A DNA stretch of 64,000 nt from Shinisaurus crocodilurus (lineage: Eukaryota > Chordata > Lepidosauria > Squamata > Shinisauridae), in the NCBI GenBank assembly GCA_021292165.1, contig CM037879.1:114568359-114632358 (forward strand), given 5' to 3'. This document shows, in pieces, positions 10,829 to 20,927 of this stretch (positions are counted from its first letter, which is position 1; every line of letters starts with the position of its first letter). The notes below the pieces were generated by a model. It made no database searches. It was not told the DNA's origin and worked only from the letters and a program-made list of their open reading frames with translations. The position numbers were made by a program, and so were the translations under genes.

Positions 10829-11011
10829 CAGCCCACCATGGCTTAAATAAAGAAACCATGAGAAAAAAAATCAAAGTCCACAGTCAGACAATTGGCTGGT
10901 TTGCACAATGAAACCACCTACAATGGCTTAAATAGGTCACGGTGGGCTGTTTGATTGTGCAAACCAGCCAATTGTCTGACTGTAGACTTTAATTTCCCCC
11001 CGGATGGTTTC
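10829..11011. mobile_element. Long inverted-repeat element
   Basis: Arms at 10852-10909 and 10954-11011 are near reverse complements; for example cagtcagacaattggctggt pairs with accagccaattgtctgactg. A second inner pair, cagcccaccatggcttaa and its complement near 10930-10950, makes the loop partly palindromic too. It resembles foldback elements at 23340-23420 and 62745-62885. No coding capacity. Confidence 0.65.
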
Positions 11012-12708
11012 CTAATTGTGTACTTTGATACATAACAATGGTGCCTATAATTCCATCTGGAAATTAAAAAGACACATACACACACATCCTGATATCAAAC
11101 CAAATGTCTTAAACAAAGTCTTCAAATCATGGGTCACAATTGATTCTTCAATCTGTGCAGCATTGGACATTGAATGGAGTGTTAATGGCCTGCATGTATA
11201 GTCCTGGAAAAGAGCAGAGCAGTTGGATCCATATATCAAAAGGGGGCACAGGTTTTCCATACCAGGAGACAAAGGCTGAGCACTTGTGCATTTGCACTTG
11301 ACCAAGAGCTGGCAAGGGGAAAAGGCTCATTGAACCTTATGGGGATGGATGTCTTCCCCATATGCAGGTTGGGTTGAGGTGTGGGGGGGGTGGATTGTGC
11401 CTTTATTCTTTGTGGGGGGGAAAGAGTAAATATTTTCTGCAAATTTTGCTACTTGGTTTACTGAAAGTGGAGGGGGGATACTGTCACACTTAAACATGAC
11501 TGAGAGTGCTTTAGCACTGGCAGTTTATTGCTGGAACTACTGCTGGATATATTCCTAATAGTTTATGGTTCACACTTGTCCAGCAGTAGTTCAGTGTTAA
11601 ATTACTGCTGGAAGATTCAGCAGTAGTTTATCGCTGTATCTCCTGAAATGTTTGATAGAAACTGTGAAATTGGTTCAGGAGTACTATCTGACAACATCTG
11701 TCCTCCTGGGCAGAAATAGTTGGATAGAGTGTCTTTTATTGAAAACAGCATCACCGATGATGCTCCTTTACTCAGTGAAAGGGATTATGGGATAGCTACT
11801 TATTTTCTACATGGTCTGGAGACAAAGCAGAGCAAAACAGCAATACTTTATTCCTCACTGAAGGATAATATCTTATGGCTGAAGAGCTTCCTCTCTTCCT
11901 GATTTTAGATGGGTGTTGAAAACCTTTTCATTCTGGAAGGCATTTCATGACTAATTTCTGCTGCTGTTATCACTCATTTTTTAAATGCTATGTTTTTATT
12001 TGCTTGCAGCACAATCCTATCCATCCGGGTCAGGTGGTCAAGGTAGCTCAGAGTAGATCTCTGGGTGATTTACTGTAAATCGACAAGGGTTCCCGACTCC
12101 CAATTATTTAACAAGAGCAGCCACGACATGATCTTTTCCACCTAAATTTGGCTGCTGAAATGAAGGTTTGGGGTAACCAGGAGTGGAATTTGTACAACCC
12201 CAGTTCAGTTCTGGTAATGAAAACAAATTCCCAGGCTCAGAGTATTCTCAGAGCCGGCCCGTTCTTTGCTTTGTAGCTGACTCTGGCTGGTGCACCTTGG
12301 GGTTCTAGTAAAAAATAAATTAGATCCAAACAGCCTGATGGCTGGCCTATCCTTGCTATACCTACTCAGATGTAAGTCTCACTGAGTTCAATGAAGCCTT
12401 AACTTTGATTTTTACTGTGTGGCTTTTGTTCTGATTTTTTGTCATTGTTCTCATTGTAATCCACTTTAGAAAACTTCCCCCTATCCTGACAGGGACCACC
12501 TGTGAGGGATGAAGAAACTGATCAGAGATTAGTTGCCTTTCTTCTTCCCATAGTGCACACAGATCAATCATGGGAAAGAAGGAGATCTGCTTCCATTGAT
12601 TCCCTCACCCAACAAAGCAGGGGCTGGATGTAGGAGATGAAAGGGCAGAAAGAGTTTGGGCACTGCCCCTTACTGTCTTCTCAGACATGTAGAATGTGGG
12701 CTAAACTA
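11012..12708. other. Mostly unassigned sequence with an L2-like scrap
   Basis: A 15-17 bp inverted pair (ggaactactgctgga near 11533 and tccagcagtagttc near 11579) is present. Around 11880-12000 a short stretch (aaaaccttttcattctggaaggcattt ... ttttaaatgctatg layout) resembles an L2 C-terminus and 3' UTR on the plus strand. The remainder is unassigned; no exon is seen. Confidence 0.4.
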
Positions 12709-13555
12709 GTGCTGTGCTGGAAATTTTCCCCACATTTTTTTTCCTACCATTCTCATTCAATTTGAAAGAAAAGAAATTGCTTTTGAAAAGAAATTCAGTG
12801 GTGAAGAAAATTTCAGAGAAATTCTCATAGGTTGGGTTCGAGTTTCTTGTGCTTACCTTACTTAGGAGGTGGCTGAGCAGTGTGTGCGAGTGTCCTGTCT
12901 TTCATCCTACAATCATCTCTCTGGCAGGCTGTATCCTCTTCGGCTTCTCATATTTCAATTAAAGCCCAGGGGAAGCTGTCATGAGGTAATTCCACCCATG
13001 GGGCTTTTTCAGATCAGGAAGTGCAGGCATCCTGGGAGGCTGCAGAGCAATGGAGAGATGTATCTTAGAAAGAAAGAACACACAGCACCCTTAGCCACTT
13101 TGCAGTCATTACGTTAGGTCAAAAACATCACAAAAATAAATGTTAAAATACCCTGAGAATGAGGCTGAACGATGGGAGCCTCTTTCATAGGGAAAGAAAA
13201 CTTTCAGGATGCTAGAGGATGGATTTTGACACAGCACTAGCTCCATCTCTTCCCTGGACCTCAACACAACACTGCCCCGCTCACATCTGCATTGGGGTGG
13301 ATGCAAAATGGGGGCCAGCTTGCCAGCACAGTTGACACTGCCATTTGCAGTAGTAGCACCCCCCCCCAAAACTCCTATGAAAAAATAAAGAAACTATGCT
13401 ATAGGCCCCTGTCATGGGTGAGTGCTGTTGAGAATTTCTCCTCCCCCTGAAGAAATGTGGTGAAATTTGTGTCGTCGTCCCTCCCCAATTTCCCTCCCCA
13501 CAAAGAGGGTGGAGAATTTTGAGAGGCCATTTGCGCACAGCTCTAGGCTAAATTA
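12709..13555. repeat. Unclassified dispersed repeat, family D copy 1
   Basis: The right part (13290-13550) aligns with 38557-38860: shared blocks include gccagcacagttgacactgc, a C- or G-run, aatttctcct and ggccatttgcgcacag. The left edge gtgctgtgctggaaatttt may mirror the right edge gcgcacagctct, so the element could have weak inverted ends. Neither copy encodes anything recognisable. Confidence 0.5.
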
Positions 13556-13801
13556 CACAATATGTTTCTATGTAGCATGAAGCTTATCTTCTCCCCCCCT
13601 CCTTTACTTACAGGTAAGCATGGGGCCCCTAATCCAGATTGGGACCACCACACACAGATAGGGGAAGTTTAAATTTCCCCTCTGGTTGCTTGTTATCCTA
13701 CTGGCTCCAATGGGGCTTTCTTCATCTTCTTTTTTAGTTTTCATGCAGGTGGGTGAATTTATGAAAACAAGTAGCTGGGAGGGGAAAATTTAAACCAGGC
13801 A
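13556..13801. other. Unassigned sequence
   Basis: No feature recognised. Confidence 0.4.
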
Positions 13802-13922
13802 ACATCTGATCCTCCAGATGTTCTGGCCTACATCTCCTATAATCCCTCACCATTGGCTATGTCTAGGGCTGATGGGAGCTGTAGGCCCAAACATCTGGAG
13901 GACCACAAGTTGTCCACCCCTG
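13802..13922. mobile_element. Palindromic MITE ('aactcccatcagcccc' family)
   Basis: Left half catctgatcctccagatgtt, right half aacatctggaggaccacaag with ggctgatgggagctgtaggc near the centre. Diverged halves are reverse complements. Ends in cacccctg. Confidence 0.65.
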
Positions 13923-14999
13923 GTTTAATTCATGGTGGTCCCAGTCTAGATTGGGGCCCTGTGCACTTACTTGTACTGTAAATAAAGAAGAACGAGAGGG
14001 TAAATTGCATACAACATATTTAATGTATTGTGCAGTGTAGCCCTGTGGTTGCTTGCTGGGAGGAGCAGGAGGTTTGACTGGCTCTTAAGGAGGCCAGCAT
14101 GCATGTTCACAGTACATGAAGAGTGAATCTTTTGCTGATACAGCTACTATACATAAGCCTTTTGGCATATGAAACCATTTACCTATCTCCTGCTTGTGAA
14201 TTCTAATTTGGCATAATAAATAACATTTGTGCATGGATTTTTGAGTGTATTATTTTTTGTTAATGCTAGATTTAAGGCCATCAGTGAAATGGAGCTTGCT
14301 ATTTATGAGTTTGCTCATTAATGCTTAAGGAGACACTATGTGATGGGTGTACTTATGCCATACTAGACTGATCCCAAATTCATACTAAATAATTCTTTTA
14401 TTGTTTATATTCTCTAAAATTCCAAGGCAGAAAATTGCTGCTTTACAGAATTCTATTTTCCATGCTGGTAGCCTTTACTGTGTGCTGTATGTATTTCAGA
14501 GTATGAACTTGTTTTGTCAGGGGCTCCCAATGAAGATATGTGTCTGAGCTAGTGCAGAGACCTTACACAAGCTTGGAAGAAAGAAACCCCTTATCTCGTG
14601 GATTTTTCCCCATAGAGAGTGAGAAAGCTACAGGTCTTTGGAATGCACATATCTTCATTTTGAGCTCTGGATGAAGGAGGTTGTACTCCACAATGCATAG
14701 AGCACACAGTAGACGCTACTGTCATGTATCACTGGAGATGTCCACTCTTTCTTGGTTTGTACATTTGAGCTGTTGCTGTCACACACACACCCTTTGTTCC
14801 ACATTGGTTCCCTGGGAATGGCATGGGACAACACTTTGAGGTTATCCAAGTAGCATTATAGAAAATGTCAGCTATTGATATTTAAAAAATATTACGTGTA
14901 TAGATTCCAAATACTCTTGTTTAGGTTAGTAATTCCTAAACACATATCTGGGGGAAAAGGTCAATTTTCATAACCAACCTGTGATTCGTGTTCAAATTA
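13923..14999. other. Unassigned sequence
   Basis: About 1.1 kb of AT-rich sequence without a recognisable gene or repeat. Confidence 0.4.
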
Positions 15000-15009
15000 A
15001 TTGGGATAA

Positions 15010-15310
15010 AGAATTATTTATTTATTTTATTTAAGAGATTTTAATGTTATTTTTTCAGAACATTCTCTCATACTACAATGAAACTTCCAATTATTAAAAC
15101 CAAAACTAATTTAAAAATAATCCATAACTGTAACAGCTAAGAAAAGAAAGAAAAGAAAGCAGCATAAAATACATCAAGCATCAAAACATCATCAGACTAG
15201 CCACCAATTCACATTCCTCCAGAACACGAACAAACATTAAACCACGTTAAAGGTAGGTTGAAGCAAAAATGTGTTCAAGGCCCACCTGAAGGAAAACAAA
15301 GAAAAGGCCA
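15010..15310 (-). mobile_element. LINE 3'-end fragment (L2/CR1-like)
   Basis: Read on the minus strand the fragment ends in AAATAAATAAATAA (plus strand ttatttatttattttattt at 15015-15035) and is preceded by an A/C-rich 3' UTR-like stretch and cttgaacacatttttgcttc-like sequence. The layout matches the minus-strand LINE ends at 23185-23660 and 39040-39500. Confidence 0.45.
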
Positions 15311-15488
15311 AATACATCTAACATTTATAGTAGATGAAAACTGAACATGCCATGTAATGGGTTCATGTCACGTGAGGAAGCATTAACAGACTTAATGGGC
15401 TGAATATGTTTCATTGGACTTTAGAAACAACACATAAAAACAAGTATGGGTAGCAAAGCATCATCTAGGGTAAATTCAGAATCCAAGG

Positions 15489-15550
15489 ACCCATAGCTTA
15501 GTGATAGTACACATATTTTACATATAACATCTAAAGTTCAATCCCAAGCT
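15489..15550 (+). pseudogene. Decayed tRNA-Ala-type SINE head
   Basis: acccatagcttagtgatagt followed by a run resembling the anticodon arm and agttcaatccc (B box). It aligns with the better copy at 30316-30372. A-box and B-box spacing fit a tRNA-derived SINE, but the arms no longer pair, so it is not a working tRNA. Confidence 0.5.
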
Positions 15551-15792
15551 TTTCAAGTTAATGACTTTATATGCTCATATTGCATATAAGGAAGGTTTGA
15601 GGACTAGATACTACTAGCTTCAAAAATAAAATATACAAGAGAGGGGATAATTTTGCAACTATTTAAGAAGTAGAAGTCTGTATCAGAATTGTATGTCTAC
15701 AATTGTAAGTTTGCTTGAAGGGACAGCTCCAGAATGTTTTGGAACAATGCTACATCTGGAGTATTCTGTGAAAAAAATGGTGCCCATGGGAG

Positions 15793-15839
15793 GCATCTCC
15801 TCCACTACTGTGTCTTTTTCCACAAGCAAGGGAGGTCAG
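15793..15839 (+). mobile_element. Fragment of the DIRS/Ngaro-like element
   Basis: Forty-seven bases here match 25587-25633 at all but one position. In the larger element this segment encodes LLHYCAFFHKQGR of the recombinase N-terminal domain. Weaker similarity extends some bases to the left (gcccatggga/ gtcccagtgga). The rest of the element is not recognisable on either side. Confidence 0.7.
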
Positions 15840-15924
15840 AATGTCCTGGGCATAGTGTCATTTTATTCTGGGCTTCCACTGGTGGTTGTTTATAGATTCA
15901 ATCCCTTAAACTCAGGTAAGGACG

Positions 15925-16055
15925 CAATCCTATGCATGTTTAGACAGAAAAAAAGTCCTGCTGCAACTCCCAGCATTTCCCAGCCAGACATGTTACATGG
16001 AATGCTGGGAGTTGTAGGACTTTTTTCTCTTTAAACATGAATAGGATTGCACCCT
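15925..16055. mobile_element. Palindromic MITE ('gtttagacagaaaaaagtcc' family)
   Basis: Left arm gcaatcctatgcatgtttag ... caactcccagcatttcccag; right arm tggaatgctgggagttgtag ... taaacatgaataggattgca. Arms are about 60 bases and largely complementary. Half copies lie at 51055-51125 and 54515-54602. Confidence 0.7.
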
Positions 16056-16079
16056 AAATGAGTTTATATAAGGCAGAGG

Positions 16080-16180
16080 GGGCGGCAACCTGTGGCCTTC
16101 CAGATGTTGTTGAACTCCAACACCCATCAGCCCCAGTCAGCATGGCCAGTGGTCAGGGATGATGGCAATTGTAGTCCAAT
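16080..16180. mobile_element. Palindromic MITE ('aactcccatcagcccc' family), truncated
   Basis: gcaacctgtggccttccaga ... caacacccatcagccccagt ... gatggcaattgtagtccaat. The right terminal part is missing. Confidence 0.65.
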
Positions 16181-16312
16181 ATTGTAATACAAATTGAATA
16201 TTGTTCACTGAGGCCGGAACTCAGATATGAAACGTTTCCATTTGTGCTGATGAATCTTCCTGTAGTGTATATTAGCAATGTCTCTTCAACATCACTGTTG
16301 CAGTGGTTAGAG

Positions 16313-16440
16313 CAGTGTTCCCCAACCTGGGGTCCTCCAGCTCTGTTGGACCACAACTCCCGGAATTCCCCAGCCAGCTGGCTGGGGAATTCTGGGAGTT
16401 GTGGTCTAACAGCTGGAGGACCCCAGGTTGGGGAACACTG
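16313..16440. mobile_element. Near-perfect 128-bp palindromic element
   Basis: Two 64-base arms meet with almost no loop (ccagccag|ctggctgg at 16376). Ends are cagtgttccccaacctgggg and ccccaggttggggaacactg. Only a few mismatches separate the arms (for example ctctgttgg / ctaacagct). The flanks ggttagag and ctgggcta do not match, so no 8-bp duplication is visible. No coding capacity. Confidence 0.85.
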
Positions 16441-17481
16441 CTGGGCTACAGTGTCTTGGCTTGTGTGGAAGTTTCAAATATACAAATTAGGTTCCACTTC
16501 AGCCACAAGGCAAATAAATGATATCCAACCAAGAGTGAACCGCTTTGTGAAAAAGTAGATGCTTGGCAATTAAAAATGTGTAAATTAAATTTATTTTGGT
16601 TGCTTCTAGTCAAAGAACTTGCATACACTACTTTCATTATGGTCCGAATTCACAGTGTTGCCTCCTTCTACCTCTGCAGTGTGACACACGGAGACTTTTG
16701 ACAGAGCAGACACAGAGGAGGTATGTACATTGCCATGTTTGATTTCTGTCAGAAACCCACTGACACCACTCCAGCTGCCTGGATCCTGTCATCTCCCCTG
16801 AAGTCAGCTGCAGGCTCACTGAAAAGTGACATGTGGCGATATTTACATGTCCCCAGGCCACATTCTTGTGCTGTCATTGGTCTGCTATCTATAAAGTTTG
16901 AAACACTTTTTTTCTCCATGGTGACTGGCTGCCTTCCGGATAGCCATGATACTGCGAGGAAATGCGTTTTCATAATTTAATGCATACGTATGTGTGCTTA
17001 TTCTCTTCCTGCGTGCTCACTGAATATTTGACAACAGGATCTATTTTTAATAGATTACACAACTTTTAGAAGTCATGCTCTGAGGAAGAATGTACAGACT
17101 TTGCCTTTGCTGAGCAAGGAACAGTCAGAACGTGTGACATTCTTCCACTGCTCATTATAAAGTGAAAATATATCTATTTATTTATTGAGTTAGCCCAATA
17201 TTTGCCCTTTCTATATCCTGCTACTGAGTTTTATGAGGATCATGTGTCTGTTTTTGCATCAGAAAATGTGACTTAGTAGGCAAAACACCGAGAAATCAAG
17301 GAAGAGATAATGACGGTGCATAAATTTGTATTTAAAAACAAACCTAAAAGAAAACAGATTAGCAGATCATTCTGTTTCCCTAAATATTACCAGATGTTAC
17401 TTTTTTCTGAAGTATTTTCTCCAAAATAATTGGAAAAACTAATTTTTCCTGATTAGAACATCTGTGGTTTTCAAGTACATT
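16441..17481. other. Unassigned sequence
   Basis: About 1 kb without a recognised gene or repeat. Overlapping frames on both strands around 16640-16980 have no known domain. Confidence 0.4.
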
Positions 17482-18045
17482 AAGGCTGCAATCCTATGCC
17501 CACTTACTTGGTACTAAGCTCCACTGAACTCAGTAGGACTTACTTTTGAGTAGACATGTATAGGATTCAGCCCTGGATTAACCATAAACAATATAAGCAT
17601 GTGCTTAGGGCACTAAGGGAAGGGGGCACCACAGAGTACCAGAGTACCACAAATTTTTGCATTTGCATTTTTCCCTTATAACAGTTTTTATTTAAAAAAA
17701 TATGCATAAAACAGTGATGAAAATTTGTATTTCTTTCTGTTGCCCTAGTTATAAGTAAGTAATTGGCTTATATTGCTTACTCCTATTTAGTGTTAAATAA
17801 ATATAATTTTTTTTAAAAAAACAGTTTATATTTAATATAGTTGAGTGTTCTGGTGTGGGGATGGCTTTGAAAAAAACTGAGTTTTTAATGTCTTATTTCA
17901 CCTTCAGCACTTATTCATCATGATGATGACTTATTGAGTCTTAATGTCTTGGCAGCTAAGCAATGGAAGGGCTGAAGGGGCACCATTATTGGGCTGTGCT
18001 TAGGGCATCAACTGGCCTTAATCCGGCCCTGATAGGATTGTAATG
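17482..18045. repeat. MITE-like repeat split by a hAT insertion
   Basis: ctgcaatcctatgcccactt ... tagacatgtataggatt is the 5' part (17485-17567); the remaining bases follow after the hAT. Removing 17568-18031 and one copy of ataggatt restores the normal end of this repeat family. Confidence 0.7.
17568..18031. mobile_element. Non-autonomous hAT element, family C
   Basis: Starts cagccctggattaacca and ends ggccttaatccggccctg, imperfect inverted ends. Subterminal motif gtgcttagggca occurs near both ends in the same orientation. It is flanked by perfect 8-bp repeats ataggatt (17560-17567 and 18032-18039). The 464-bp interior is AT-rich and non-coding. Confidence 0.9.
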
Positions 18046-18049
18046 TAAA

Positions 18050-18142
18050 CTGCAATCCTATGCACACTTATTTGGGAGTAAGCTCCATTTAACTCAATAG
18101 GACTAAATCCTTAGTAGATACAGTATGCAGTAGGATTGCACC
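18050..18142. repeat. Short MITE-like repeat ('ctgcaatcctatgc' family)
   Basis: ctgcaatcctatgcacactt ... gtatgcagtaggattgcacc with gggagtaagctccatttaac in the middle, a nearly complete copy. Confidence 0.7.
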
Positions 18143-18444
18143 TTAAATTGATTATTATCTACCATAATTTTAAATAGGAGGTGTTCTTAGTACTGCAGAT
18201 ATATGTAAGAAAATTTGCTCTACAGATCCTGATGCTTCAGTTTGGAACATGGATTTAGGAATTTATGAGCCCCCTAGTGCTCAGCCGGAAATAGAATTTG
18301 GCTCGAGCATGCCTATTGAATGCCTGAAATTCCTCAAGGAACACTTGTTGCAGAAATTCTATGCTCAGAGTCCTCTTCCCAGAGAACCCAATACTTCAAG
18401 GAAGAGGGAAGCAGCACACACCCAGTAGTGAGTTTTTCAAAGCT

Positions 18445-18450
18445 TTTATT
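18445..18450 (-). promoter_or_regulatory. LTR polyadenylation signal
   Basis: AATAAA on the minus strand within the presumed R region. Confidence 0.55.
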
Positions 18451-18521
18451 TCTGCACAAAAAGGACCAGCAGGGGCGCGTGCCCAAATCAAAGCTGGACA
18501 AAGAACAGTGAGGCATACAAG

Positions 18522-18531
18522 CCTTCTTATA
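18522..18531 (-). promoter_or_regulatory. LTR TATA-like box
   Basis: TATAAGAAGG on the minus strand, placed upstream of the LTR polyadenylation signal as in a U3 promoter. Activity is unknown. Confidence 0.5.
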
Positions 18532-18826
18532 CTTTTTTAGTCATGGGTGTATTCGCTCTCAGCAAATTGAATACATTCGTTTAACCGTGCCAACCAATCA
18601 GATACATTTCCCCGAATATGACAATAACCAATCAAATACATTTCTCTAGACATGGCAAATCTTAATCTCTAAGATGTTGTTTCTTATGACTTCTTAGGTT
18701 ACTTGGGGCACTTGATGTCCCATGTGCCTGCTACATTTGCGTTGGCACTGGGAAATATTTGGCTATTTGGCTTTTGGGACCAAATAGCAACTTAATGTGA
18801 AAATATGATTATTTGTCCGGATTATT

Positions 18827-18852
18827 TGCCTTTGGTTCAAAGCAGTCAGGAA
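18827..18852. repeat. 26-bp direct repeat, left copy
   Basis: Begins tgcctttggttcaaagcagt and is identical over 26 bases to 20928-20953. It abuts the first L2-homologous base, as a LINE target duplication would. Confidence 0.9.
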
Positions 18853-19719
18853 AGATGGGAAGGAACAAGCTGAAACTGAACCCCGACAAGACCGAGGTAC
18901 TTCTGGTGGGGGACAAGGGGAGGTTAGGGGATGTTGACCTGGTGTTGAATGGGGTACATTTACCCCTGAAGGACCAGGTCCGCAGCTTGGGGATCATTCT
19001 AGACTCCCAGCTGTCCATGGAGGCTCAGGTGTCAGCTGTGAGCCGGGCAGCGCTGTATCAACTCCATCTGATACGGCAGCTGCGCCCCTACCTTCCTAAT
19101 CATCTGCTCCCATCAGTGGTTCATGCCTTGGTCTCCTCTCGCCTAGACTACTGTAATGCGCTCTATGTGGGGTTACCCTTGAAGACGGTTCGGAAGCTAC
19201 AGCTGGTACAGAACGCAGCGGCTCGCCTGGTTAAAGGCAGCCGCCAGCGGGACCACATCACGCCAGTGCTCAAGGAGCTGCACTGGCTACCAGTTGCTTG
19301 CCGAGCCGAATTCAAGGTGTTGGTTTTGACCTTTAAAACCCTATACATCTCTGGTCCAGTCTATCTCAAGGAGCGTCTCCAGCAACACCAAGTGGGCCGC
19401 TCAACAAGATCTGCCACAGATGGCCTTCTCCTTGTCCCTTCAGCCAGAGCAGGTAGACTAGTGGGGACGAGGAAGAGGGCCTTTTCTGTGGCGGCCCCCG
19501 TACTGTGGAACTCTCTCCCCAGTGACCTCCGCTATGCCCCCTCTCTGCTGAGCTTCCGCCGTTCATTAAAAACCTGGCTGCTCAGTCGGGAATATGGGGT
19601 GGGTAAGATTTTTTTAAAAAAATTATAATGTTTTAATTGTATTTTATCTTGTTTCTAGCCTATGTACATCGCCCAGGGTGGCCGGTTGCCAGCCAGATGG
19701 GCGATTAATAAATGTAAAT

Positions 19720-19720
<1 letters not shown>
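18853..19720 (+). mobile_element. 5'-truncated L2-clade LINE
   Basis: The coding remnant is followed by a short 3' end (gccggttgccagccagatgg, then gcgattaataaatg) and a TAA/AAT microsatellite. The same 3' end, inverted, is at 49301-49440. L2 elements end in short repeats rather than poly-A, which fits. The 5' truncation falls at about 18853, right after the 26-bp repeat. The 3' side of the repeat, however, is 1.2 kb away rather than next to the tail. Confidence 0.88.
18855..19628 (+). pseudogene. L2-type reverse transcriptase C-terminal region (open)
   Basis: A 271-codon frame (18813-19628) is intact. Its first ~14 residues come from flanking DNA and the 26-bp repeat, so LINE homology starts near residue 15. 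Visible blocks: LKLNPDKTEVLLVG (20-33), SRLDYCNALY (109-118), LVQNAAARLV (131-140), DHITPVLKELHWLPV (147-161), RAFSVAAPVLWNSLP (222-236) and FRRSLKTWL (248-256). These follow the polymerase active site in L2/CR1-group proteins; the YxDD motif itself lies upstream and is lost. No stop or frameshift interrupts it, so the copy is fairly young. It cannot make a working enzyme. Confidence 0.88.

Positions 19721-19762
<42 letters not shown>
19721..19762. repeat. (AAT)n microsatellite at the L2 tail
   Basis: About fourteen AAT units directly after the L2 3' end. Confidence 0.95.
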
Positions 19763-19764
<2 letters not shown>

Positions 19765-20237
19765 CATAAATCATAACTAAAGCAGATTGCAACATGGTTC
19801 TTTAAGGTTCTTTGTCCGGAACAGCAAAAGCAGATAAGGAAAGTCAAGTAGGTCATTCAATGGGGGTTCAACAGAGTTCATCAGGGCTTCTGGACTTTTA
19901 CCTTAACAAGTGCCTATGGACAGCAGGGTGATCTTTTAGGGTTCCAGCCCTTGTGGGCTGCTCCTCAAATTGCTATCCCTTGCTGGCCAGGGAATGCTGG
20001 GATTTGCAGGAGCTCTGTCTGTCTGTTCAAGCATGCATAGGATTTGGCCTTTACATAGCTTTAACTCAAGACAGGTTAGCACAGGGTTTCAGATTTAGGA
20101 GCCCAGGTGCTCTGTTACTTTTCATGTGTCCTATGTGAATATTTTCAGCTTAGGACAATGCTTTTCTCACCGGGGGTCCCAAATATGTAATTAGGGAACT
20201 ATATTAAGAGATGGATCTCTCAGAACCCATCTCTGCC
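19763..20237. other. Unassigned sequence between L2 tail and hAT
   Basis: About 465 bp with no recognisable gene. It lies inside the interval bounded by the 26-bp direct repeats, so it may have arrived with the L2 or in a separate step. Confidence 0.5.
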
Positions 20238-20919
20238 CAGGGCCGGCGCTACCAGCTAGGCCAACTAGGCTGTTGCCTAGGGCGCATAGCGGAAGAGGGC
20301 GCAGAACGCTGCGCTCCTCTTCGCTGCCGGCGCGCTCCTGCCCTGCCCGCCCGCCCGCCTCTCCAAGAAAGCCAGGTCAGGGATTGCGCCCGGAGTAGTG
20401 GTGGGGCCGAGCCTGGGCGCCTCCCCCCCACCTTGCCTCGCCTCCGCGCCGCCTCCCCGCCACCTCACGCCGCCTCCCCCCCCTCGCCTCGCTTCTGCGC
20501 CGCCTCCCCCCCACTTCGCCTCGCGCCGCCTCCCCCCCTCGCCTCGCTTTGCCTCGCCTCGCCTCTACTCCGCGCTGCCTCCCCCCCCGACACCTACCTT
20601 CTCCGTGCTGTTTCCGGAGCCCCGCCCGCGCTCTGTTTTGGCGGGAAGAACCAGGGCAACAGGGCTTAAACAGCCCTGTTGCTCTGGTTTCCCCCGGCCA
20701 AAAACAGAGCGCGGGGGTCCCTTTTCGGAGGAGGCGTGGGAAGGTAGGTGGGGGGCGGCAGCGGCAGCGTGCGGGGAGGGGTGTCCGGTGGCGGCGGGGG
20801 GGGCGGGAGGTTGCACGTTGCAGAGCAGGGCTGCTTTCCGGAGCCCCCCCCACGGTACTAGAGGGGGGGCGCTAAATATAATCTAGCCTAGGGCGCCAAA
20901 CTGCCCTGCACCGGTCCTG
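20238..20919 (+). mobile_element. Non-autonomous hAT element, family A, copy 2 (GC-rich interior)
   Basis: Starts cagggccggcgctaccagc and ends ccctgcaccggtcctg; flanked by perfect 8-bp repeats tctctgcc (20230-20237 and 20920-20927). The left 60 and right 60 bases match the copies at 689-984 and 37360-38430, but the interior is GC-rich, with repeated 'cctcgcc/ccgcctcccc' pyrimidine-rich units (20430-20590) and a palindrome at 20622-20720. Frames of 150-160 codons across it are low-complexity Pro/Arg/Ala-rich translations of the GC-rich DNA, not genes. Confidence 0.93.
20622..20720. repeat. GC-rich palindromic module, copy 1
   Basis: Arms such as ccagggcaacagggc and agccctgttgctctgg meet at cttaaac (about 20665). 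Outer arms cgcgctctgttttggcggg and ccggccaaaaacagagcgcg also pair. The 46-base core at 20650-20695 matches 24057-24102 with one mismatch. Confidence 0.85.
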
Positions 20920-20927
20920 TCTCTGCC

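Larger units (their letters stand above)
18346..18735 (-). mobile_element. Retroviral-type long terminal repeat (probable solo LTR)
   Basis: On the minus strand the 390-bp unit begins TGTAGCAG and ends CTGCAACA, a 7-of-8 inverted repeat with the TG...CA ends of retroviral LTRs. A TATA-like TATAAGAAGG lies at 18531-18522 and AATAAA at 18450-18445, about 75 bases later, which gives the U3-R-U5 order with a short R typical of gammaretrovirus-like LTRs. Two CCAAT-type boxes (ccaatca on the plus strand at 18594 and 18629) lie upstream of the TATA box. No gag, pol or env is recognisable beside it. The flanks (aacact and tttgcg) do not form a target duplication, so it may not be a simple solo LTR. 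Confidence 0.65.

Noticed and set aside
20377..20886. Several 108-162 codon frames on both strands.
   Set aside because: They are Pro/Arg/Ala/Ser-rich translations of the GC-rich hAT interior, where stop codons are rare by composition.
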